NCBI RefSeq assembly: GCF_000472965.1
Contig: NZ_AXAU01000010.1
Location: forward strand, 124,001-188,000
DNA length: 64,000 nt
Source of the DNA: Bradyrhizobium murdochi
GTDB taxonomy: Bacteria > Pseudomonadota > Alphaproteobacteria > Rhizobiales > Xanthobacteraceae
Reading direction: 5' to 3'
The translations under genes were made by a program, and so were the position numbers. Within the stretch, counting starts at the first letter, position 1. Each line of letters starts with the position of its first letter. The notes below the pieces were generated by a model that saw only the letters and a list, made by a program, of their open reading frames with translations, searched no databases and was not told the DNA's origin. This document shows, piece after piece, positions 17,294-24,438 of the stretch.

Positions 17294-17317
17294 TAATGCT
17301 GACCCATTAACTGTCAA
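17290..17317 (-). promoter_or_regulatory. Sigma-70-type promoter of the receptor gene
   Basis: On the minus strand a perfect -35 TTGACA (17317-17312) is followed by a 16-base spacer and TAACAT (17295-17290). The start of transcription would fall about 60 bases before the receptor ATG, inside the MntR-type box. Confidence 0.55.
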
Positions 17318-17450
17318 GATGCTGCGAACGAGTCGCAAATTCCAGGTGCCGGCCTGTTGCAGATCGGCGACAAGCCGCCAACTTGCAATGTGGTCGGCAG
17401 CACGCCATGGTCGCGCCTCGTCTGGATGGATTCGCCTGGAAGGTGCAGTG

Positions 17451-17924
17451 GTGCGTAAGCCCTCGACAAATCGGGCCAAGCCGATGACGCCGCTGCCCGC
17501 GGAACAAACGCAGGCGCGCCGCTTCGGAAAGGCGCGATCGGCGCGATCGACCGCGGTTCTGGAAGACTATGTCGAATTGATCTCTGATCTGCTCGGCACG
17601 ACCGGCGAGGCACGCCCGACCGACATCGCGCGCAGGCTGGGCGTATCGCACCCGACGGCGATCGACACCATTGCGCGGTTGAAGCGCGAAGACCTGGTTA
17701 CGGCCCGCCCCTATCGCGGGGTGTTCCTGACCGAAAAGGGTGAGACCCTCGCCAAGCGCGTCCGCGCCCGTCACCGTCTGGTGGTCGACGTCTTGCTGGC
17801 GCTCGGCGTTCCGCAGGAAGCCGCGGAGGCTGATGCCGAGGGCATCGAACATCATGTTTCCGATGTGACGCTGAAGGCCTTCGCCGAATTTCTTCGCGAC
17901 GCCAAGGATCGACGCAAGGCATGA
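17451..17924 (+). CDS. mntR: Manganese-responsive regulator MntR (DtxR family)
   Basis: Metal-dependent repressor of 157 residues, close in length to E. coli MntR. The winged helix (PTDIARRLGVSHPTAIDTIARLKRE) is followed by RPYRGVFLTEKGE and the dimer/metal domain. All six ligands of the MntR metal site are present: Asp39 and Glu42 (EDYVE), His108 (ARHRL), Glu130, Glu133 and His134 (AEGIEHHVS). Asp at the first position fits manganese rather than iron-type DtxR. GTG 17451 has GGAAGG seven bases upstream; ATG 17484 is the alternative. It is divergent from the large receptor. Confidence 0.92.
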   Translation: MRKPSTNRAKPMTPLPAEQTQARRFGKARSARSTAVLEDYVELISDLLGTTGEARPTDIARRLGVSHPTAIDTIARLKREDLVTARPYRGVFLTEKGETLAKRVRARHRLVVDVLLALGVPQEAAEADAEGIEHHVSDVTLKAFAEFLRDAKDRRKA

Positions 17925-17944
17925 CGCGATAGATCGAGAGGGCG

Positions 17945-19351
17945 CTAGCCGGCTTTGGTCGCTTTACGTTCGCCGGTCACGGCATTTTCGGCCGCCCGGC
18001 TCATCAGCGACGCGTAGTCATGGCCGAACAGGATTTCGCAGAAGCGGATCGCCGCCTTGGCCTGCATCTGCCGGTAGGCGCGCGCTCTGGTGTCGGCGCC
18101 GCGCAGCGCCTGCACCAGGCTCTCGGTGGAATGCTCGACGTAATGTTGCAGGTCGGAATAGGTCCGCAGGGTGACTTCGTTGATGGCGAGTTCGCTGGCA
18201 TAGGTGCGGCATACCGCCACGAAGTCGATTAGGGCGGCGATCTCTTCGACCTCCGCGGCGTCGATCTTCGGCGCCGAAGCGATATCCTTGTCGGCGCGCT
18301 GGCGCAGGATGCGGCGGACCCGGCCGGGCACGCTCTCGATCTCAGACTGCAGCGAATTGGAAATATCGGCCCGGATCGACGTGAGCTGGCGGCCCCACGC
18401 GGAATCGTTGCGCAGATCGAGCTCGGTGCGCAAGCCCCGCACGCCATCGTGCAGGATTTTCAGTTGGTCGCCGACATTATCGAAATGGCCGCGCCTGATG
18501 TCCGTGCGCAGGCAGGCCGTGAGAAACGAGAGATCGTGCAGCGCGATCGTGACGGCGATGCCGTAGGGCGTGGCCGCCACGCGTATCTCGTCGTCGGAGG
18601 CCGCCATCTTGACCGCGAGGCGGATGATCTGCCACGGCGCCGCCAATCGCTGCATGATCAGCGACAGCGCGAACGGCAGCAATTGCGGCGTCTGCAACGA
18701 CGGCACGTTGAGCGCCGACGTCACCGTCTCGAGCTGGGAGGGCGTCAGCGCCCGAACCTGGCCGGGAAGCCGGCTGCCGAGCGTCTCCATCGCCTCACGG
18801 GCCCGCAGCACCGCGCCGATCGACAACAAATCCTCAACTACATTCGGCGAGCCAATGCGCGAGAGCGCACGATGCCTGTCCTCGCCCTGCACCGGAGTGG
18901 CGATTTTGACGATCGCCTCGGCTGTGGCGAGCTGGAATTTGCGAGTCGCGGCTCCGAGGCCTGCGGTGGAGCCGCTCAGCCTGATCTCGCTGAGTGTCGC
19001 TTCGAATGCGCGCACGGCCTCGGGCGCGCCGTCGCGGCCCAGCCATTGCCAGACCGGCAGCAGCGACGCGCGCCGGATCTGCCCGGCACGCACCGGAAAA
19101 TTGCCCTCGACGAGAAATGGCTCGAGCGGACCGTACAACAGCCGCGCCGGATCGTCGGTGCGCGGACGCGCCTGGTCGTCTTCCTCGGCCCCGCGGACGA
19201 CGTTGCGCAACTGCTCGAGCACGAAATTGGCGACTGCGAGGTCTTCCCCGCGCTCGATGGCGCGCTCGAACTCCCGCATCAGCAGCGCCTGCGATTGAGG
19301 CGGGAGCTGGGCGAGATAGTCCCTCAGCCGCTCTGTCGATGTCTGACTCAT
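17945..19351 (-). CDS. Conserved hypothetical protein, 468 residues
   Basis: Soluble, mostly helical protein with no signal peptide and no domain that I recognise. The N-terminus (STERLRDYLAQLPPQSQALLMREFERAIERGED) is amphipathic and the rest is Arg/Leu-rich helices with few motifs. The open frame continues upstream for 185 codons, but that part overlaps the feuQ-like gene and has non-protein composition. ATG 19351 (MSQTSTERL) is therefore the start. It converges on mntR with 20 bases between them and follows feuQ after 166 bases. Confidence 0.8.
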   Translation of the reverse strand: MSQTSTERLRDYLAQLPPQSQALLMREFERAIERGEDLAVANFVLEQLRNVVRGAEEDDQARPRTDDPARLLYGPLEPFLVEGNFPVRAGQIRRASLLPVWQWLGRDGAPEAVRAFEATLSEIRLSGSTAGLGAATRKFQLATAEAIVKIATPVQGEDRHRALSRIGSPNVVEDLLSIGAVLRAREAMETLGSRLPGQVRALTPSQLETVTSALNVPSLQTPQLLPFALSLIMQRLAAPWQIIRLAVKMAASDDEIRVAATPYGIAVTIALHDLSFLTACLRTDIRRGHFDNVGDQLKILHDGVRGLRTELDLRNDSAWGRQLTSIRADISNSLQSEIESVPGRVRRILRQRADKDIASAPKIDAAEVEEIAALIDFVAVCRTYASELAINEVTLRTYSDLQHYVEHSTESLVQALRGADTRARAYRQMQAKAAIRFCEILFGHDYASLMSRAAENAVTGERKATKAG

Positions 19352-19517
19352 TCGCCTGGTGTGGATATGTTTGTGGTCACGCGGACGGCAAAGCGCGTCC
19401 ACCGCCGATTTTAGAAGTGCGCGTGTTAAGAACCCGTTTAGGAATAACGAAATCGGCGGCCGGGCAGCGCCGGACAGCGGCCCCTTCAATCCCAGGTAAT
19501 TCAGCCCGATAAGGCGT

Positions 19518-20990
19518 TCATATCCCCGGCAACACCAGCTCTGCCCGCAGCCCGCCGATCGGGGCATCGCCCAGGACGAGGCTACCGCCATAGAGGCCGG
19601 CGAGATCGACCACGATCGAAAGCCCAAGCCCGGAGCCCGGCTTGGATTCGTCCAGGCGCTGGCCGCGCCGGGATACCTGCGCGCGCTCGGCAGCGGATAA
19701 TCCGCGGCCATCGTCATCGACAATGAGCCGCAGCCGTGGCCCGGTGCCGGGCTCGGCCGGCGATTCGGCGCGCACCTCGATGAATACCTGCGAGGCCGCC
19801 CATTTGCAGGCATTGTCGACCAGATTGCCGGCCATCTCCTCAAGATCCTGGCGCTCGCCGCGGAACTTTGCCTGCGGGTCCGCCTTGACCACGATCTTGA
19901 CGCCACGATCCCGGTGGATCTTTTCCATGGTCCGCCGCAGCGCCTCGATGGCCGGCGCGACCTCGGTGACGGTGCCGACGATGGTGACGCGCGCGGCGAT
20001 ACGTGCGCGCTCGAGGTGATGCGCGACCTGATCCCGCATCACAAAAGCCTGCTCCAAAACCTTGTTCGCAAAGGGGTCCACCGTGTGGGCGGTGGCCTCG
20101 TTGACGATCACGGACAGCGGCGTCTTGATGGCATGGGCGAGGTTGCCGACATGGGTGCGCGCGCGCTCGACGATCTCGCGGTTGGCGTCGATCAGGGCGT
20201 TGGTCTCGCGCGCCAGCGGCGCGATCTCGACCGGAAATTGGCCCTCAAGCCGCTCGGCGCGTCCGGAGCGGATGTCGGCGATCGCTTCCGAAATGCGCTT
20301 GAGCGGCGCCAACCCGAAGCGGACCTGGAAGATCGTGGTCAGGAGCAGCACGATGCCGAGCGCTGCAAAGGTGCCGCCGAGGTAATAATCGAAGGCGCGG
20401 ATTTCGTCGAAAATCTCGGATGCGTCGCCAGCAACGCTGACCAGAAACTTGCCGTCGGCGCCGAGGTCGACCGGCCGTTCGACCACCCTCAGATCCTGGC
20501 CCTCCGGACCGTCGACGTAACCGAGACGGATCCCGGCCGGGGTCAACTCCGCGCCGATATCCTCGAGCTTCGGCAGCTTCTTGTCCCATAGCGAACGCGA
20601 GGCCTTTGTTTCGGCCTTTTCGTCGGTCCGGACGATCTGCCAGTACCAGCCGGACAAGGGCAGTTCGAACAGGGGTTCGCCGAGCGACTGGAACTGTTGG
20701 TCAGGCGGCTCGTCCGGCGTTGCGACTTCGGCAATAAGGGTGCGGAGGTAGAGGTTGAGGCGGCGGTCGAAGGCGCGCTCGGTCGCGTTCCGATAGACCG
20801 ACGACAGGATCACGCCGGTGATGATCAGGATCACGACCACCCACGCGGTCGCCGACAGGAACAACCGCGTGGCGAGCGAACTTCCGCGCATCAGAACAAG
20901 ATCCCGAAAAGCATATCCCCAGGCTCCAATCCTGCGGATGGAGACGGGCCTTCGGATAAGATCATGCTCGAATAAAAGAGCAAGGCTCAT
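19518..20990 (-). CDS. feuQ: Sensor histidine kinase, FeuQ/PhoQ-like
   Basis: Inner-membrane kinase of 490 residues. Helix one (about 40-65) and helix two (about 210-232) bracket a periplasmic sensor of about 145 residues. HAMP follows, then the H box (NLAHAIKTPLSVIVNE) and the HATPase domain with N box (NLVDNACKWA), G1 (DDDGRGLS) and G2 (GSGLGLSIV). The start ATG shares its A with the regulator's stop (TGATG), which favours this start over ATG 20891 (MRGSSLATR). By similarity to rhizobial FeuQ it senses envelope or osmotic conditions. The name is a family-level call. Confidence 0.9.
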   Translation of the reverse strand: MSLALLFEHDLIRRPVSIRRIGAWGYAFRDLVLMRGSSLATRLFLSATAWVVVILIITGVILSSVYRNATERAFDRRLNLYLRTLIAEVATPDEPPDQQFQSLGEPLFELPLSGWYWQIVRTDEKAETKASRSLWDKKLPKLEDIGAELTPAGIRLGYVDGPEGQDLRVVERPVDLGADGKFLVSVAGDASEIFDEIRAFDYYLGGTFAALGIVLLLTTIFQVRFGLAPLKRISEAIADIRSGRAERLEGQFPVEIAPLARETNALIDANREIVERARTHVGNLAHAIKTPLSVIVNEATAHTVDPFANKVLEQAFVMRDQVAHHLERARIAARVTIVGTVTEVAPAIEALRRTMEKIHRDRGVKIVVKADPQAKFRGERQDLEEMAGNLVDNACKWAASQVFIEVRAESPAEPGTGPRLRLIVDDDGRGLSAAERAQVSRRGQRLDESKPGSGLGLSIVVDLAGLYGGSLVLGDAPIGGLRAELVLPGI

Positions 20991-21661
20991 CAGGCGCCCG
21001 GTGACGGCGGCGTCAAGAGATAGCCGAGCCCACGCACGGTCTGGATGATGTCGACGTCGAGCTTCTTGCGGATGCGGCCGACGAACACCTCGATGGTATT
21101 GGAGTCGCGGTCGAAGTCCTGGTCATAGAGATGCTCGACCAGTTCGGTGCGCGACACCACGCGCCCGGTGTGATGCATCAGATAGGCCAGCAGCCGGTAT
21201 TCGTGCGAGGTCATCTTGACCGGATTGCCTGAGACGCTGACCCGCCCGGTGCGGGTATCCAGCGAGACCGGGCCGCAGGTCAGTTCCGACTGGGCATGGC
21301 CGGTGGAGCGGCGTAGCAGCGCGCGAATGCGCGCCAGCACTTCTTCGAGGTGAAACGGCTTTGCGACATAGTCGTCGGCGCCGGCATCAAACCCCTGCAC
21401 CTTGTCGCTCCAGCGGTCGCGCGCGGTGAGGATCAGGACCGGCATGGCGCGGCCGTTGCGGCGCCACGCCTCCAGGACCGAGATGCCGTCCATCTTCGGC
21501 AGCCCGATGTCGAGCACGACGGCGTCATAAGGCTCGCTGTCGCCCAGATAGTGCCCCTCCTCGCCATCGAACGCGCGATCAACCACATAGCCGGCATCCG
21601 TCAAAGCCGTCGTAAGCTGACGGTTGAGATCCGGATCGTCCTCAACAACAAGCAGGCGCAA
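20990..21661 (-). CDS. feuP: Response regulator, FeuP/PhoP-like
   Basis: OmpR-type regulator of 223 residues. The receiver has VVEDD, phospho-acceptor Asp51 (AVVLDIGLP) and Lys in VAKPF. The winged helix ends with EVFVGRIRKKLDVDIIQTVRGLGY. There is no ATG near the expected N-terminus. TTG 21661 is chosen because GGAGG lies five bases upstream and gives the family N-terminus MRLLVVEDDP. It is coupled to feuQ by a TGATG overlap. Confidence 0.93.
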   Translation of the reverse strand: MRLLVVEDDPDLNRQLTTALTDAGYVVDRAFDGEEGHYLGDSEPYDAVVLDIGLPKMDGISVLEAWRRNGRAMPVLILTARDRWSDKVQGFDAGADDYVAKPFHLEEVLARIRALLRRSTGHAQSELTCGPVSLDTRTGRVSVSGNPVKMTSHEYRLLAYLMHHTGRVVSRTELVEHLYDQDFDRDSNTIEVFVGRIRKKLDVDIIQTVRGLGYLLTPPSPGA

Positions 21662-21947
21662 GCTGGCCTCCAATAGTGAGCCCTACAATATCAGTTCTCA
21701 TGATGAGGCTCAGCGGGGTGAACGGGCCATGAACGAGGCACACCGGGTAGTGCGACTTTTTCGTCATGACACTTCCGCGGGCCAGGGCGCGCCCGCAAAC
21801 CGCAGGCCCAACGCCTAACATGCCCGATCGGATGCCCCAAGGGGGCCCCGGCAGGTTGCTTATGGCAACGGCTCCCGAAAAAGCGGGACCCTCTTCCCAG
21901 CCGCGCGGATAAGCAAGCATCCCGGTCGCGCAGCCTCGGTCAGTCCC

Positions 21948-22100
21948 TTACGTGCGGAAGAATATGAACCAGACAATGCCAAGAATCAGTATCGCAAGCC
22001 CGGTGGATACCGTCAGGAGTGCAAGCACGGACGGACCGGGCTCGGCTTGGCGGGCCTCGGTCGGGGTTTCGACGATCTGGCCATGTCGTTTCGTTGCCAT
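21948..22100 (-). CDS. 50-residue single-helix membrane protein
   Basis: A charged N-terminus (MATKRHGQIVETPTEARQAE) precedes one C-terminal membrane helix (about 24-47, ending WFIFFRT), so it is probably anchored with its N-terminus in the cytoplasm. AGAGG lies five bases before the ATG. A sigma-EcfG-type promoter lies about 65 bases upstream, so it is probably a general stress response gene. The function is unknown. Confidence 0.82.
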   Translation of the reverse strand: MATKRHGQIVETPTEARQAEPGPSVLALLTVSTGLAILILGIVWFIFFRT

Positions 22101-22162
22101 GGGGACCTCTTCGAGTAAGTGCCTGTAATGTCAGCGAATGCTCCGACATTGCCTGTGAAAGC

Positions 22163-22187
22163 AACGCATGATCGAAAGTGATGTTCC
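22163..22187 (-). promoter_or_regulatory. Sigma-EcfG-type promoter
   Basis: On the minus strand GGAAC (22187-22183), a 16-base spacer and CGTT (22166-22163) match the alphaproteobacterial general stress response consensus exactly. It points to the 50-residue membrane protein gene, giving a leader of about 55 bases. Confidence 0.65.
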
Positions 22188-22363
22188 GGGTATTGGGCCG
22201 TGTCACGCGGCCGCCGAGTTCAAAAGGTCGCAGACCCGCCGCCGCAGAACGGCCTCCTCAAGGGTTAACGCCGTTCGGAGATTCCGTATCCCGGCATGTT
22301 TGAGACGGGGTCATCCGGTGGTATCCTTCCCAGTCGTCTGTTGCGTATTTTCGGAGTAGCCCC

Positions 22364-23329
22364 ATGGCCCCCCGCGCCAATTGGAAGGGTTTTCTGCGCT
22401 TGTCGCTCGTGACCTGCCCTGTCGCCCTCTATCCGGCGACCTCGGATACCGAGAAGGTTTCGTTCAACCAGATCAACCGCAAGACCGGCCACCGCATCAA
22501 ATACGCCAAGGTCGACGCCGAGACCGGCGAGGAAGTCGCCAGCGAAGACATCATGAAGGGCTACAAGATCGATACCGACACCTACATCGAAGTGTCGAAG
22601 GATGAGCTAGACGACATCGCGCTGGAATCGACCCGCACCATCGAGATCGACGAATTCGTTCCGAAATCCGATATCGACGGCCGCTATCTGATCCGCCCCT
22701 ATTACCTCGTGCCGGACGGCAAGGTCGGCCACGATGCGTTTGCGGTGATCCGTGAAACCATCCGCAGCATGGACAAGGTCGCGATCGGCCGCGTGGTACT
22801 GACCAACCGCGAGCATATTATCGCGCTGGAGCCGCTCGAGAATGGGCTGATGGGAACGCTGCTGCGCTATCCCTATGAAGTGCGCAACGAGAAGGAATAT
22901 TTCGACGATATCCAGGACGTGAAGATCACCAAGGATATGCTTGATCTGGCAAGACATATCGTCGAGCAGAAATCCGCCTCATTCGAGCCCGAGCAGTTCG
23001 AGGATCGCTACGAGCAGGCGCTGATCGATCTGATCAACCAGAAGCGCAACGGCCTGAGTACGAAGGCCAAGGCGGCGCCGAAGACCACCGGCAACGTCAT
23101 CAACCTGATGGACGCGCTGAAGCGCAGCATCGCCAGCGAGAAAGAGGCCGCCCCTGCCGCCGCCAAGGCCAAGGGCAAGAAGCCGAAGAAGGCCGCCGCC
23201 GGCCAGCGCGAGATGCTGTTGCCGATCAGCGGTAGCGGAAAGCGCGCTGCCAAGGAGACGGCGAAGGAAGCGCCGAAGAAGGCGGAAAAGCCGGTGCGTA
23301 CCGCCGCCCGCACCAAGAAGGCCGGATGA
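22364..23329 (+). CDS. ku: Non-homologous end joining protein Ku
   Basis: Bacterial Ku, 321 residues. The homodimeric ring binds DNA ends and recruits LigD. The beta-barrel core starts with RANWKGFLRLSLVTCPVALYPATS split over the first strands and runs to about residue 255 (EDRYEQALIDLINQK). The C-terminal 65 residues are Lys/Ala-rich (KAKGKKPKKAAAG and similar), a variable DNA-binding tail. GGAG lies about seven bases before the ATG. No LigD is in this window. Confidence 0.96.
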   Translation: MAPRANWKGFLRLSLVTCPVALYPATSDTEKVSFNQINRKTGHRIKYAKVDAETGEEVASEDIMKGYKIDTDTYIEVSKDELDDIALESTRTIEIDEFVPKSDIDGRYLIRPYYLVPDGKVGHDAFAVIRETIRSMDKVAIGRVVLTNREHIIALEPLENGLMGTLLRYPYEVRNEKEYFDDIQDVKITKDMLDLARHIVEQKSASFEPEQFEDRYEQALIDLINQKRNGLSTKAKAAPKTTGNVINLMDALKRSIASEKEAAPAAAKAKGKKPKKAAAGQREMLLPISGSGKRAAKETAKEAPKKAEKPVRTAARTKKAG

Positions 23330-23369
23330 TCGGGCAAGGAGCGCGATAGATAGCACCATCTAGCGCGCG

Positions 23370-23606
23370 ATGCCGTGGTCTACCCCGTTCGATGATCCGA
23401 TACCGCTTTGCGGCGGCCGTAAGCTCGCGACGCTGCAGCAGGCCGCCGACTATGTCATGGCATTGCCGGAGGAAGTGCAGCACGAGGCGCACTGGCAGGT
23501 CGCGGTGGAAAATCTGATCAACGCGGCCGAGACCGGCGGCGGGTGGCTGATGTTCGCGCGGATTGCGATGCTGCGGGCCCTCAATGCGGAGCCAAAAGAC
23601 AAATAG
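23370..23606 (+). CDS. Small conserved hypothetical protein (78 residues)
   Basis: Soluble protein beginning PWSTPFDDPIPLCGGRKLATLQQAADYVMALP, with a helical middle and the end ARIAMLRALNAEPKDK. I recall similar small proteins in Bradyrhizobium genomes, often several per genome, with no known function. It follows ku after 40 bases in the same direction. Confidence 0.75.
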   Translation: MPWSTPFDDPIPLCGGRKLATLQQAADYVMALPEEVQHEAHWQVAVENLINAAETGGGWLMFARIAMLRALNAEPKDK

Positions 23607-23612
23607 CCGGTT

Positions 23613-23808
23613 TCAGTCCCCGCCGCCGTCCCCGTCCCCGCTGCCAAAGTCCAGCCCGCCGTCGCAACGACCGGTCGTTGACCATCCAATCGATCAACAA
23701 GGCTGCGACCAATATCACGGAGAACACGCGCCACGGATTTTGCTGGACGTAGGCCAGGATTGATGGCCCCCAGGACACCAACAGCGGCCCCAATAGCAGT
23801 TCCAGCAT
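23613..23808 (-). pseudogene. Small membrane protein, probable C-terminal frameshift
   Basis: ATG 23808 opens a protein with two hydrophobic stretches (LLLGPLLVSWGPSILAYVQ and WRVFSVILVAALLIDWMV). In frame it continues as an Arg-rich tail to a stop at 23581, overlapping the 3' end of the opposite gene. Skipping one base at about 23666 instead gives RSCDGGLDFGSGDGDGGGD and a stop at 23613, an acidic Gly/Asp tail that looks native. Either a one-base insertion changed the tail or the base is a sequencing error. Confidence 0.5.
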
Positions 23809-23828
23809 GTGTCTGTGCGGCCTTGCCG

Positions 23829-23993
23829 CTATTTGAGCGAGGTGCTGACGTCGCTGAATTTCGAGCTGAGCGCGCTGCCGATGCCGTTGACGGCAGTGAC
23901 GATCACGATGCTGAGGCCGGCCGCGATCAGGCAATATTCGATGGCGGTAGCGCCGCATTCATCGTCGACAAATCGCTCCAATAATCGACGCAT
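23829..23993 (-). CDS. Flp/Fap-type pilin subunit
   Basis: Prepilin of 54 residues for a Tad-type pilus. A short charged leader (MRRLLERFVDDECGA) precedes the hydrophobic pilin helix with the class signature ATAIEYCLIAAGLSIVIV, where the Glu is the conserved residue after the processing site. No tad assembly genes are in the window, so it is an orphan copy here. Confidence 0.88.
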   Translation of the reverse strand: MRRLLERFVDDECGATAIEYCLIAAGLSIVIVTAVNGIGSALSSKFSDVSTSLK

Positions 23994-24209
23994 AGACAAA
24001 CTCCTGTCGACGCTCCCCGAAATTCTCCCGCGCCATACTGCTTAAACTCTAGGTCGGAACGGTTGAAGAGGCCTTGCGGAACAGAATGAACGATTGATTA
24101 AGGCTGACGAGGAGTCCCGCCCCGGAATCCTACGGTACGGAAAATTTACCATCGATTGTGTGCCGACCAGCCACCCTCGCCTGATCGGCGTCTTGCGGAG
24201 TGAGCGCGC

Positions 24210-24338
24210 ATGATTGCGCAGAAGCGCGAAGCGGGAAGGAATTACATCGGTCTCTTGCACGACGAGACCGAGGAGCAGCGCATCGCCGACATTTCGGCGG
24301 CCGCGAACTACCCTATCCTGATCAGGTACTCGAGCTGA
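24210..24338 (+). CDS. Possible 42-residue hypothetical protein
   Basis: Short open frame with GGAG about ten bases upstream; the sequence begins MIAQKREAGRNYIGLLHD. A second frame just downstream reads PYPDQVLELIAAMFSRRSEAR to a stop at about 24376, so this could be a frameshifted remnant of a longer gene. The rest of 23994-24399 shows nothing that I can support. Confidence 0.3.
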   Translation: MIAQKREAGRNYIGLLHDETEEQRIADISAAANYPILIRYSS

Positions 24339-24399
24339 TTGCGGCGATGTTCAGCCGCCGCAGCGAAGCGAGGTAGTCACCCCACCCGCCGCGGCGTCG

Positions 24400-24427
24400 A
24401 AAAAGGGACCGGGCAATGGCCTGGTCC
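24400..24427 (-). terminator. Rho-independent terminator of the porin gene
   Basis: Read on the minus strand just after the porin stop: stem GGACC-A-GGC, loop CATT, stem GCC-C-GGTCC (one A-C mismatch), then CTTTTT. Confidence 0.75.
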
Positions 24428-24438
24428 GAGCATCGTTC

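Noticed and set aside
19352..19906. N-terminal extension of the 468-residue protein by 185 codons
   Set aside because: It overlaps the 3' end of the feuQ-like kinase, has low-complexity Ser/Arg composition, and ATG 19351 gives a natural protein start.
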